A stretch of DNA of 64,000 nucleotides from Earliella scabrosa (lineage: Eukaryota > Basidiomycota > Agaricomycetes > Polyporales > Polyporaceae), in the NCBI GenBank assembly GCA_022605405.1, contig JABYQQ010000015.1, positions 806,001 through 870,000 of the forward strand, read 5' to 3'. Below the pieces are notes generated by a model that was not told the origin of the DNA, ran no database searches, and worked only from the letters and a program-made list of their open reading frames with translations. The position numbers and the translations under genes were made by a program. Positions 1 to 10,102 of the stretch are shown here, one piece after another (the stretch's first letter is position 1; the number at the start of each line of letters is the position of its first letter).

Positions 1-266
1 CTCGCTCGCGTACATCGGGAACGCGGCGGTGTTCGACCTCGGGCGGTTCAGCTTCATGGGCGGGCTCGCGGCGATGTACGCGTGGCGGAGTGTGTACTGG
101 AGCGAGCAGGTGAGCATGCGGACGAGGGCGCTGTTGATGATTGATTGGGTCGTGAGGTGCGTGCTTGTGTCTTTCTTTGTTCTGGTTCCTCGTGCGTTGG
201 GTATCGTTGTGCTGATGCGCCTTGGCGGGTAGGGGTATCTGGGGACGCGACTTGTCTCGTCTGTGA
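1..266 (+). CDS. Type II (alternative) NADH:ubiquinone oxidoreductase, C-terminal end, partial
   Basis: Only the 3' end is in the window. Reading from base 2 gives a C-terminal segment with WRSVYWSEQVSMRTRALL and then DWVVR. An intron follows at 157-232 (GTGCGT donor, GGGTAG acceptor). Joining 156 to 233 continues in frame to a short tail containing GRDLSRL and a TGA stop at 264-266. Fungal NDE/NDI-type rotenone-insensitive NADH dehydrogenases end in this way: a last hydrophobic or amphipathic helix with WRS..YxS, then W...FGRDxSR. These are single-subunit flavoproteins on the inner mitochondrial membrane that pass electrons from NADH to ubiquinone without pumping protons. The FAD and NADH folds lie outside the window, so external (NDE) and internal (NDI) types cannot be separated. 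Read without splicing, the frame runs into intron sequence and stops at 230-232, which supports the intron. Confidence 0.82.
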
Positions 267-839
267 AGGGGCGACGAGCGCGAGAATGCTCATCTGAGCG
301 TACGCTCTTTACGGACTCTTGTTTTTGGTAGAGTATCTATTCTCCCTTGTATATAGTGTATATACCGTACCGCGCCGGACACGGAATTGTTTGTTGCAGA
401 CCGTGGCGGCATTGCTTTGCCAGTGCTTACGATGCTCATCTCGTTGGTGCTGATGCTGAGGCTATTATTGTAGGTGAGTACAGCGGCGGATTGAATGTTT
501 CATGGCGCACAGCGGGTTCTCAGTATACACAAGTCCAACCTTCTGTAAGTCCCTCTTCCCAATTTATGTGATTGTGGTGAAACTCAGTGTTGTGCAGGTG
601 TTGGTGTTCAGATGCGTAGTGCGAGCGCGTTGGTCAAAGCTGCAGGGGCGGTGGCCCTTGTATTTCCACTATAGCTGTCGTGGTCAGAGTAGAAGGCGAG
701 CGAGCAAGTCTAGACCAGCACGATTGCTCCACGCCGTCAAGCTACACGCATTGGGATAGTGCGCACGATCCGCTGCCATCCGACGAGGTATGTCTGACAA
801 TCTTTGTGCACGGGCTTGGTATGTGTGGCTAAGTGTATA
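267..839. other. Intergenic spacer, no gene seen
   Basis: This lies between the NADH dehydrogenase stop and the first relic of the membrane-gene family. Short open frames exist on both strands but none has a recognisable motif or a coherent splice structure. The first 200 bp are probably the 3' UTR and terminator of the upstream gene. Confidence 0.5.
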
Positions 840-1400
840 ACATGTATGCCGCCCTCGTGTCCGAATCTCTTTGATTGACGCGAGGTGCGCAATGCGCTTG
901 CGTACCCGCAGGTACCTCCTTCGCCGTCGGGCACAATGTCGCCGTCGGACCCCAGATGCCCGAATGAAGCGAAGCAAAGCGGAAATGACCAACTAGTACT
1001 GATGTTCGCGTGAGAGCGTTTGCGCAACGTGCCAGCATCCGCGAGTGCTGACGCATGCCCTCATAGGCAATTTCTCCTCCACTATCTACGCGACCCGGTC
1101 GATAGTTATCGCACGACGTGCTCCCCGATGGAATTCCCACGGAGTACTCCCTGAGTACTCCTCTCCATGAAGCTCAAGCCACCGTCCATGTCGGACATTC
1201 CTCGCACGAGGCCATGAAATACGGAGCGAAGCAACTTGGCAAGGCTGGTAGCCTTCAGCTTCTAATCCTGCTATGCCAAGCGCGAGGGAATGGCCTACCG
1301 CTCCGCCTCCTTGAGGTTTTGCGATATCACGTACTGGGTACGCGTTGCGCGCGTATGTCGCATGGTGGGCAGCAGCTGAGTACAAGACTCATCGCGGAGG
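840..1400 (+). pseudogene. Decayed relic of the membrane-protein family (oldest copy, 5' of G1)
   Basis: The segment contains a fossil intron (about 1010-1066; GTGAGAGC donor). Its 3' end, ctgacgcatgccctcatagg at 1048-1067, also occurs at 8026-8045 and about 17740-17759. After it comes sequence alignable by eye to exon 2 of the intact genes: a PLRLLEV stretch corresponds to PLSLLEV, and an SDIP stretch to the PDIPVDELLDRG region. The frame is broken by stops and shifts, so it cannot encode a full product. The identification rests on visual alignment only. Confidence 0.45.
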
Positions 1401-1439
1401 TTGTTTTCGACTCCTGAACATCTGCCACATCGATAGCTG

Positions 1440-1657
1440 AGAACCGGGAACGGAACGAGGGCGAACACGAGGATCTCTCGCGTAACCAATCATCATCCAG
1501 CTGCCGGGTTCTCTGTTAGGTTGATCCACCGTGCTGTTCTCCACACCTCTTCCGCGCGCCAGCTTCAGGCGTCTTTCAGCAACCTTATAGGTTTCGCGCA
1601 AGACGTACTTTGTCGATCGCCCGCTCTCGATAGCTTCGTCCACCGACGTCTGACACG
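1440..1657 (+). promoter_or_regulatory. Promoter of membrane gene G1
   Basis: This is one copy of a block conserved upstream of all five paralogues. It has a GGGAACGGAACGAGGG element at about 1445, a CCAAT box at 1486-1490 (172 bp before the ATG), a conserved gttctctgtt/tggtccaccgtgc segment and a TTATAG TATA-like element at 1585-1590. CCAAT boxes in filamentous fungi are bound by the HAP/CBC complex; its use here is inferred. Confidence 0.5.
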
Positions 1658-3519
1658 ATGAACGCCACCGTCTCCTGGCACGAGGAGCCGAAGTTCCGTG
1701 GCACGTTCTCCATCCTCACCAGCTGCCTCAGTACACTCTTCATATCCACCTGGTCCGCACTTCACCTCGATATACCGGACAGCGAACAGTCGGGTTTCAT
1801 GAGATTCTTGGACAAGATCGGGTGGCTCTTCATTGGCCTCCTAGCACCAGAATACCTCCTCCTCCTCGCATTCAATCAGTACCTGGCCGCTCGCGCGCTC
1901 ACCAAGTTTGCGCAAAAGAAATTAGAAAGCAGGCCATCGGGATCTGCCCCTTGGTTCGTGCGCTGCCGGAGCTTCTTATATTCTCTATTCCGCGGTCACA
2001 GTATCAGGCGCAAGGTAAGTACACATGGAGCGGTGCAATCCTTCCATGGACTGATTATGAAATCTCGAAGGATGCTGAACACTGGGGGCACTCGAAGCAC
2101 TCAACGGACTCAACGGATTTGATAGACCGGACGGGCACGCAGGACTCGCAGGCGTCAGTGGATTGTGCGGAGTCTGAGTCAGTCCACTTGGAGAGAGCGT
2201 TACCTCTCAAGAAGCGCAAATATCCGTGGACGCTCACTCACAGTTACTTCGCTATCATGGGTGGGTTCGTCCTCCAGGACCCACATGACCCGCCAGTAGA
2301 TCGTTATCTCCCCGCCTGGCAAGGCAATGGCGTCCTGACCGAGCCGAGCGTTCGCTTCCTCATGGACAAATATCCGGAGTTCATCCCCGACATCCACGTT
2401 GACGAGCTTCTAGACCGTGGCAAGGCGGACGGCCTCGCGAAGATGCTCCTCACCTGGCAAGTGCTCTGGTTCTGCCTGAGCTGCCTCAACCGCGATGTGC
2501 AGCACCTCCCACTCTCCCTCCTTGAAGTCACGACAATCGCACACGCGCTCTGCGCTCTTCTCACATATGCTGCGTGGTGGAAGAAGCCGAAGGATATTGG
2601 GCAACCGATTGTCATCGGGACGCAGTCTAGTGTGGACCGGCAGCTCCTCCGTGGAGTTGGCGCCTGGCTATCAACACTGAGCTATGCCGATCGCTCGTTT
2701 CTCGTCGATGGGTTCGACCTATCTCACGAATCCGAGTATGATTGCAACCATTCCTACCCTGTGGATGGGTGGTCCATCTGGGTGCACGAGCGTGGACAGG
2801 AGGTCCATCCTTGCAGACACATTTCCAGTCATCACCCACCCTCCCCCGAAGTCATCCGCAGGTCTTACCTATCAGTCAGTGCGATGCGACGTCACCTTAC
2901 CGCGCTTAATATCAAGTACATTTTCTACTGGAGGCCGTTGCCGTGGTACGTCGAAGGCAGCTCCATCGATGAAGCAGAGGAGCAAGCTGCCAACGAGAGG
3001 ATGTCTCTTCTATCATCATTATCCAAGAACCAGGTTCATGAAGTGACACATTCTCCCTACTGCACAGACAGGGATCCTCTTGTCGTCCCTGTGGCTTATA
3101 TTCAAGTCTCAACACACTCAGCCGAGACCGCCAAGTCGCGTTCGGGCATTGGTCTCGCCCTCCTTCCAGCCGTGTACGGCTTCCCCCACCTGATCGGCCT
3201 CGACGCGACATTCCCGACCGCTGTCGAGCGTTTGCTCTGGCGGTGGACAACGGTGGCCATCATGGTACTGGGTGTGGGGACGTTTTGCATCGTATACATG
3301 GTGCACAAGCTTGGTCAATGGTGGTATTTCACACATTACGATGATCGATTTGGGCGTTTTTTGATGAGACTGGGAGAAATCATCGCCTTCTTCAATGTGC
3401 TAGTATACTTCGTTGGCAGCATGTACCTGGTCGCGGAGAGTTTCCGACAGCTATTTGCGCTTCCCCCCGAGTCGTTTACTCTACCGTCGTGGGGTAACTA
3501 CTGGCCACACTTTAGTTAG
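1658..3519 (+). CDS. Multi-pass membrane protein of unknown function, paralogue G1
   Basis: Two exons are proposed, 1658-2014 and 2071-3519 (601 aa). The intron at 2015-2070 has donor GTAAGT and ends in AAG; that acceptor keeps the frame and matches the intron position of the paralogues. The start MNATVSW is shared with G2, G3 and G4. Conserved landmarks are SILTSCLSTLFISTWSALHL (TM1), the APEYLLLLAFNQ helix (TM2), WTLTHSYFAIMGGFVLQDPH, LLDRGKADGLAKMLL, a long hydrophobic pair around WQVLWFCLSCLNR and CALLTYAAWWKKP, then YIFYWRPLPWYVEG, IGLALLPAVYGFPHLIGL, VAIMVLGVGTFCIVYM and a last helix before LPSWGNYWPHF. I recognise it as part of a widespread family of uncharacterised fungal membrane proteins but know no assigned function. 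The segment at about 2700-2930, between the conserved core and YIFYWRP, differs strongly from the paralogues. Confidence 0.8.
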
Positions 3520-4302
3520 CTTTTCCCTCTTGCATTACATATTAGTTATGCGTTTGTCTGCTTGCGTACAGGGTACATTCTGTTTTACTGTCAGCCAGCC
3601 CGCCAACTTCGCATGCCGATCTCCTCACCACACTACAGTCACGGACATAGCTCTGGTCGACGTATTAGGGATCCCTCAACGACCGAGTCGTGCCCGCACT
3701 CAGGCTCATGTGCGCGCTCGTAGGTCACTCATACACGTCTGTTGCTCCCTCCCAATTGGAGCTCACAGTTGTAGGCGAAAACGCGAGCACCAAGTTCTCA
3801 TTTGCGTCCGGGCCAAAGACGAGATTCCTCTCCGCGCGTTATGTACCATGCACGTTCTGCACCAGGTCATCAGTGAGTATGACTTTCGTATTCGACAACA
3901 AGAAGTTCACCGACGGGTTGGGTTCTTCTCAAGACAATGAGTCCTTCCTGCCTCCCCCGCCGCGCGTGCGAGAGGGCGATAATGGGCTCGAAGCATTTAG
4001 CGTCTCCCTGGGAGGTGACCTGCAACGGGTTGCCAAACATCTAGTACCGGTTGTCTGTCTCCCATACTGGGAGGAGGAATGCGCCGGATGATGGATGTGC
4101 AGCGGGCACGAATTGAATGTCGACTGATTTGAGCACAGAGGGCGTGTACGAGGACGAGTTGGACGTGGCCAACCTGGGCGCACATGATCATGCGATTATC
4201 CTGCCGTAAATTCACCTGCCTGGAGGAGCGATTTCGGCAGACAATTCTATGATCGCGCAACAAACGTCTTAGCCGCTTGGAGATCTTCTGGCATGGTAGC
4301 GG
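3520..4302. other. Spacer downstream of G1, no clear gene
   Basis: The first 100 bp resemble the 3' flanks of G2-G5 (CTTTTCC-rich, then a gtacattctg/gtaccttct motif) and probably hold the G1 polyadenylation region. A 133-codon plus-strand frame (3690-4091) has no recognisable motif and no paralogue in the other units, so I do not call it a gene. No F-box remnant like those after G3 and G4 was seen. Confidence 0.4.
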
Positions 4303-5347
4303 TCATTTTGCGCGGCTCACGAAGCTGATGATCTCGTCCTAACGAAAGATAGGGCAATTTAGAGTATGAATATGACTGGAGAAGTGAGCGTGGGTGCACT
4401 TACGCAGACAAGCGGACGTTGAGAGGTTGAGACATCCATACGATCGTGTCCGAGTACACAAAAGGACCGCTGCGGGTTGGCATATGCGTACTTTGACTCA
4501 CAAAGATTGTGGTCTCTTTCGCCATTCCCGGGAACCGGCGTTGTTGTGGGTCTGTCAGCGTCTTCAGCAAGGGAGAGCAATGCGGAAGCCGGGTATCCCA
4601 CCACGTCATAGTCGTCGGCCGAAGTTTCGGGGCCAGCAGACTGCAATGTTCAACTCACGGAGACGAGATCATAGGTATCCTGATGATACTTCAGCTTGAG
4701 CGTTACTGATCGAAGGATCCGTACGTATCAGAGCTGCCTCCGCTGGAACCTCGATATCATACCTGTGTGTAGAGGGGAGACTTAGAGAGATGCGGTCGAA
4801 AGGCTATGGGAAAGAGATGCTTACTGGCCATTCTGTGGGTCTCCTCAGGTGGAAATTACATGGGCGATCACGTTCGTGCTCATGACTCCCCTCTAACCTC
4901 AGTCTATCTTCAGAAGCCTTTCTCGGCCCCGTCGTCCTCCTCTGTACAACGTGAGATGTAGCGAGCTCTCTAGATCGACGTTAGATGGATATATACATGT
5001 GCACACAGAGGTAGTAGTGAGCTCATACAGAAGAACAGCGCAGGGAGATGAGGCACCAGGAATGAGGATGAACGTACCACGACATCACATTCATACCTCG
5101 GGACCCACGGAAGACTCTTGTCTCACATATGGACGGATGCGTGCCCTCGAGCCTCGAGAGTAGCCACTCCAGGTCGCAGGGTGAGGAGCGTGGGCAACAG
5201 CTTGACCCAGTGGACTAGTTCGGACGTACCTAACAACATCTTGAGCAACATATGTAGGTGCGGACGCCAAGCATCCGGTGCGCCGTCAGCCGATGTCCAG
5301 CGAGTGCCATCCGGCGGGCTCGTGCATCCAGAGAATAAACGAGTAGA
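4303..5347 (-). CDS. Unrecognised multi-exon minus-strand gene (3' exons best supported)
   Basis: The two 3' exons are coherent: 4404-4640 (79 codons, ending ...QRPLVC) joins across a 65-nt intron (4339-4403, GTAAGT...TTAG with a CTAAA branch) to 4303-4338, which encodes DEIISFVSRAK and a TGA. A further exon at 4690-4762 (from a CACACAG acceptor) reads YDIEVPAEAALIRTDPSIS. Minus-strand open segments lie farther upstream at about 4845-4960, and at about 5127-5347, where a CTTTCAG acceptor opens a stretch with HMLLKMLLGTSELVHWVKLL. The phase between the upstream exons could not be reconciled, so either the model is incomplete or the gene is damaged. No family is recognised and no homologue appears elsewhere in the window, unlike most surrounding DNA. 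Confidence 0.4.
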
Positions 5348-5636
5348 CTGAAAGACCGGCTACTGTGCCTTATAGGACGACTCGACCTGAGGGGCGTGTA
5401 CATGGACTCTGCGGCAAGAGAGAAGAGCCTATGAAGAGAACTGGCGGGCAGCCTGAGGCCGGACCGTTCTCGGAGCGTGTTATGTAACCGGCGTTGAGAT
5501 GGGTGGGCCTAGGCTCCCTCTGCCCTACTCGCTTCTCGCGATCGGCCACCCTCTCTTCGATTCTCCCGCCTGCTGCTCGACCAGTCTACATGTCTGCGCT
5601 GTGTCTGCATGAGGATCTGCCAGCTCTACACATATG

Positions 5637-6300
5637 TCCGACTACGCGTCCTCTCCTTTGCGTCCCGCTCTGGTTCCTAACTTGAACTGAGATGCTGGGC
5701 GACCACGTCCCCGTAGTCTCTCTGAACTTTGAAGCAAACGAGGGATGTGGAGACTTCTTCGCTCTCCGAGAATGTGATGTACGACTCCACAACAATGCCT
5801 CCCTAACCCTTTCGATAGGTTCTCTTGCTTACGCGGGACTGGAGCAACACGAGCAAATCCTGGTGCGTTGCACCAGCTGCTCCGAACGTTGTAAACAATC
5901 CGCACAAGACGTCTACACTGCCGAAGTCCCACTCCTCCCTCCCTTCCGTACCACTAGCAGATCTGCACCGCTTCCACCGGAAGAACTTCGACTCCTTCCT
6001 CCGTACAATATGCTCAGAGTGGAAGCGATTACCGTAAAACGCGGAGCAAGGCCCCGACGGCGCCGCCCCGATTGACGAGCCCACCCCGCCCACGCCCCGC
6101 ACGTCCTGGACTCCGAGACCTCGTCAACACGTCCATCTTTGACCACCCCGAACTCCCACTGAATCAACCGCTAGCCAATACTCTATCGCCCATGCCAACT
6201 TCCTCGGCGCCATCCTCGCCTTCGCTCACGGTCGACGGAAGCAGTTCCAGGCAACCAAGACCGTCCTCTCCCCTTGCCTCGCTGAACCTCCCTCCATCTC
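5637..6300. repeat. Partial copy of the spacer block seen at 15.1, 25.0 and 57.2 kb
   Basis: The string cgactacgcgtcc near 5640 recurs near 15075 and, less perfectly, near 24985. The following few hundred bases show the same pattern of short, broken frames as those blocks. It is the left edge of the tandem-unit similarity between the G1-G2 and G2-G3 spacers. No intact gene is present. Bases 5348-5636 hold nothing I can identify. Confidence 0.4.
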
Positions 6301-8460
6301 CCGGGCGCACATAACGGCGGCGCTTCGTGAATGCGCCTACGAATCACCTGCGCGTCGAGGAGCGCGCATACTCCGCGGTCCCTGCGAAGCTAGACGTGTT
6401 CGTGAACACGACGGACACGACGAGCCGCGTAATCGAGCTCCCCCCGTCGTTCAAATCGCGGACGTGTCAGGTCGCGCTCGATGCGGGCGCGATGCGCTCG
6501 GCGGGGCTGAAGAAAAAACAATCGTCAAGGCGGAGCATCCAAGTGAGTGGGGTCCGAGACGGCATGGCGTGCAGGCATTATCTGACCTTTGCTCCTCTAG
6601 ATGTCCATAGTGCCGTCCCGGGCGTTCAAGTAGCTAGCGATCCCATACATGCGCGAGCCGGTCAGGAGAGACATCCGAGCCAGACGATCAACAGAACCGC
6701 TGCTGTAGTCGATTGCTCGCGGCGCCCAATTACAATTTAATCGTCCGCATCTTCTCAATACCTGTCCCCGCCCAGATACTACTACGCGTCGACCTCGCAC
6801 CTCCGGTGCATCCGCCGTCTTCGGATTTCTCGTACCTCTCGCGCAGCCTCTCGTGCGCATGGGCACTCATCACAGCACTGCTTCCGGATGCTGCAACACT
6901 AGGCGCAGCGCAACGCTCGACGGTGTCTGGCGACCCATCTCATGAAGCGAAGACCTCGCCCAGATCCCGCGTGGACGACCAGTCATTCGCACTATCGCGA
7001 TGCGAGGTCGACCCACAAACACCCACCGTGGACGCTGTCCCTGCCTCATACGGCGTCATCTTGGAACAGCTTCACGACAAAACGGACAACATGCTCATTT
7101 TAGGCTGAACGTGCTTCCTTGTCCATCCCGTCTGTATACGCAGCGCTGGCGATCCACGGCTTAGTACCGCAACAGTTCTGCTACTCGAGAACCCTCAAGA
7201 TCGGCCTACCGCTGCTATGGCTGACCCGATGGGTGTATGGTGGAGCTCCTCGCGCGCGCATCCACGTTCAAGATAGCATACTCTCAATGGCTTGGCCCAC
7301 CCTCGCCAGACGGCTCCAATGCGCTGTTCGCGTCACTGCCTGCGGCCTGTTCACCTCGATCCTGCTCCCTCGTCGCTTCCAGAAGCTCCGCAGGTCGGCG
7401 CGATGTCGAAAAATTCATGATGTGCGTGCTCGAGGGCCGTTCAGGTGTCAAGGACATACGGCGTTTGACCTGACGTATGACCGGTTGGAGCAGAGCCAGA
7501 TTGAAGGCTGAATCCGCCATTGGCGAGCGGTGAGAGAGTCTGAACATCCTGCAGAAACTCGTTGACGCTGGCGCATGCGTTCTTAGGCACGTTCATCCTG
7601 CAACATCTGCCTTGTGGCCAGCCCAGTACAGCAGTCCTGCTACTAGCAATCACGCAACCCGCCTTGCCCCGGCCATGATGAAGCCCCGTGCTCGACTCAG
7701 AGCTACTCACGCGTGCATTCACGCCTCTGAATCGCCGCACATTCTTGACCCTTCCTACTGCGCTTGTCGGACAGCCTGACAGGTCCACCACGCTGCCGCC
7801 TCCTGCGCCTTCCTGTCTAAGAGACTCTGTCGTCGCTCTCAGCATCTCGTTCGTCGACGCAAAGGCACGTAATGCGCCTGCGTGCCTGTGCACCCCTTCT
7901 TCGCCGTCGAGCACAATCCCGGGCCCGGACCCTCTGTACGACCACTTCGCACGAAGACAAGTGGAGAAGTCGCGATCCGTCGTCGCCGGTGAGAGCATTC
8001 GCACAACGCGTCAGCACTCGTGATACTGACGCATGCCCTCATAGGCAGTCTCTCGTCGAACGTCTGAACAAGGTGGACAATCGTCGACTCCCACCTGGCA
8101 GTCCAGTGGCGTGCTCGTCGACGGAGCGCTCTCATTTATGAAGCTCGAGCTGCCATCTGTGTCTGACCCTCCTTGCACGAACATCATGAAAGGCGGAATG
8201 AAGGAGGGCTGGTGGTCTCGTACTTCAAAACAGGAAACAAATCTACTCCGTCACGGTGCGCCAGACGCGTGGGGATGGCTTACCGCCCCGCAACCTCGAG
8301 GCCTCGAGGTCTTCACGACCGCACGTACTGGGTTCGCGCTGCACCTGGTGGACGAAAGAACGAGGGAGCGGGCAGTCAAGCCACCTTGCGGGCGAACGGT
8401 GGATGGGGCGAGGGCATGCCAGGCGTCCGATGGCGAGCGGTGCGGAGCGCTCTGAGCTCT
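6300..8460 (+). pseudogene. Decayed relic of the membrane-protein family, G1-G2 spacer
   Basis: It contains two fossil introns. One is at about 6541-6600 (GTGAGTGG... with tatctgacc branch, CTCTAG) and the other at 7989-8044 (GTGAGAGC... with CTGAC branch, CATAG). The second falls where the intact genes read MG|GFVL. Just after it, TWQSSGVLVDGALSFM aligns with AWQGNGVLTEDGVRVLM of the intact genes, and later bases align with the LLEVTTIAHALCALLTYAVWWKKP segment. Frameshifts and stops run throughout, so it is not translatable. A parallel copy lies at about 16100-18070. This relic belongs to a lineage with more introns than G1-G5. Confidence 0.5.
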
Positions 8461-9275
8461 CCTGCTGGTGGCCTGGTTGGCTTCTTCCACCGGATGGGGT
8501 CGTGATTGCGTCCATGAGGCCGGACCCGCATGCTCGACTCGGAAGGACCCCACCATGTTTCACGGTCTTCACCCATTGCGATCTCTACCAGCTGTCAGTC
8601 GAACGCACAGTCTGGACGCCTCGAGATGCTCTCCAGCTTGTATAGGACCCGGTACGCTTGTTACATGAAATCTGACGCATGGTGTAGCACAGCTGACCTG
8701 GACGTCGAACAGCATTCCGCACATGCTGCGATGCGTCAGGGTACCCCGAGCAAGTTGCCGCCTTCTAACCTTCCCATCGTGTCGTTTCGTCACACTCGAT
8801 GCCATTGTCGTCCAGTTCACGTCACGACGGTCCTGCGACTCCAACCTCCAGGGCTTCAAGTCCACGGTTCGACACACAACGACCGGCTGCGCGTCTGCTG
8901 GAGTATCAAACTGGGGATTTGCGACATGGGCTTACGGCGCGCTGCTATAAGTGCTATCGATAGTACTGCGCTACCGTCGTCCATGTTCTCGTTGGAAGCA
9001 CGACCGTTTTGGGGACCCGCTGGCGCGCAACCGTGACGCAGGTATTGCCGCAGTGCACCTTCGTGGGTGCGGCAAAACTGTGCGATGACGGTCGATAGAC
9101 TCGATACCCATACCGTGCACCCTGCAAGACGTATACCTCTTCTTCGAGAGCTCCAAGCGTACACGCCCAGGTGTGCGCCGGGAGCCTGGGATATCTGGTC
9201 GGAAGTTATCTGTGGGTGCAACTCTGGATATTGGGCGGTGATCTGGCGGCGGGCGCCTAGTCATCGAGCACATAT
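8461..9275. other. Spacer collinear with 18.1-19.0 kb, no intact gene
   Basis: This is recognisably the same sequence as about 18100-18800 (shared features include a cacgaccgtttygggg string at about 9000 and 18668). It is probably the 3' part of the preceding relic. Frames are short and shifted and no product can be assigned. Confidence 0.4.
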
Positions 9276-9474
9276 CGGTTTGCCCGATATCTGTTCGATG
9301 TCTGGCCCATGACGTTCCAGTATTGAAGCACCGGTCGGAAATTATCTGGCCGCCCCAAATTCCCAGATATCGGAACCGACCCAGGGCTCACCTGAGCGTG
9401 TATCTGACCCACTAAGGCAGATAAATAGTTGTCTTTTACCATAACTAACGCGCTCAGATGATCTGCGTAAACCG
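9276..9474. mobile_element. MITE-like remnant with one clear terminal repeat
   Basis: The right end (9411-9474: aaggcagataaatagtt, cttttaccataactaa, gatgatctgcgt) matches the right terminal inverted repeat of the complete element at 58276-58635 and, inverted, its left end. A left end near 9276 (cggttt) may pair with the aaaccg at the right end but is badly decayed, so the left boundary is tentative. It lies about 630 bp upstream of G2. Confidence 0.4.
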
Positions 9475-9865
9475 ATACAAGTGGTGGGCATGCATGGCAA
9501 CGGCGCATATACTGAGGTATATGCTCGCTGGCATGTCGAGGTGCTCGATCAATCTGCGGGCATTTGCATCCTGCTCCTCTCAGCATCGACATGCCACCAG
9601 GATCGGATACTGTCGTCCGTGCTGCAGCTGGGCTCCGGATCCGTCGCAAGTCATTTCATGGCGTGAGCTTCAGGAGCCATTCGATGGTTCGTGCCCCATC
9701 GCATTCATGAAACGCCAGAACACACAGCAAGGTGGCGGCTTGGGGTTCCGGCGGGTTCGAGTGCATTGCAAGGAAGTCCCGTTCCTGACATTGATCACGA
9801 CTCCCGTCCAGAACTAGCAGGCGCCGCATCGTCGACGGACTGACAGAGAAGCAGCTGTCATGGAG

Positions 9866-10102
9866 CGGGAACCGAGCACGGACCGAGGGTGCACACGAGG
9901 ATCGCTCGCGCTCTCTCTCGCACGGCCAATCGCCCCCAGCTCCCGGCTACTCTGTTCACTTGGTCCACCGTGCTGTCCTCCACGCCTCTGCCGCGCGTGC
10001 CAGCTTGGACGCGTCTGTGAGCAACCATATAGATCTCGCGCGAGACGTGCGCTGTCCATCGCTCGCTCCCCAGAGCCTGCTCCTCTGCCAACGTCTGACA
10101 CG
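9866..10102 (+). promoter_or_regulatory. Promoter of membrane gene G2
   Basis: It holds the conserved elements cgggaaccgagcacgg at about 9868, CCAAT at 9926-9930 (177 bp before the ATG) and CATATAG at 10026-10032 (about 75 bp before the ATG). The block upstream (tgacattgatcacgactcc, gccgcatcg) is also shared with G3 and G4. Confidence 0.5.

Noticed and set aside
1822..3519. G1 read as a single 565-codon exon from 1822
   Set aside because: Its first 80 codons are the wrong frame of exon 1. The paralogue start MNATVSW at 1658 and the shared intron position give a better model.
3690..4091. A 133-codon plus-strand gene after G1
   Set aside because: No homologous frame in the sister units, no motif and no supporting splice signals.
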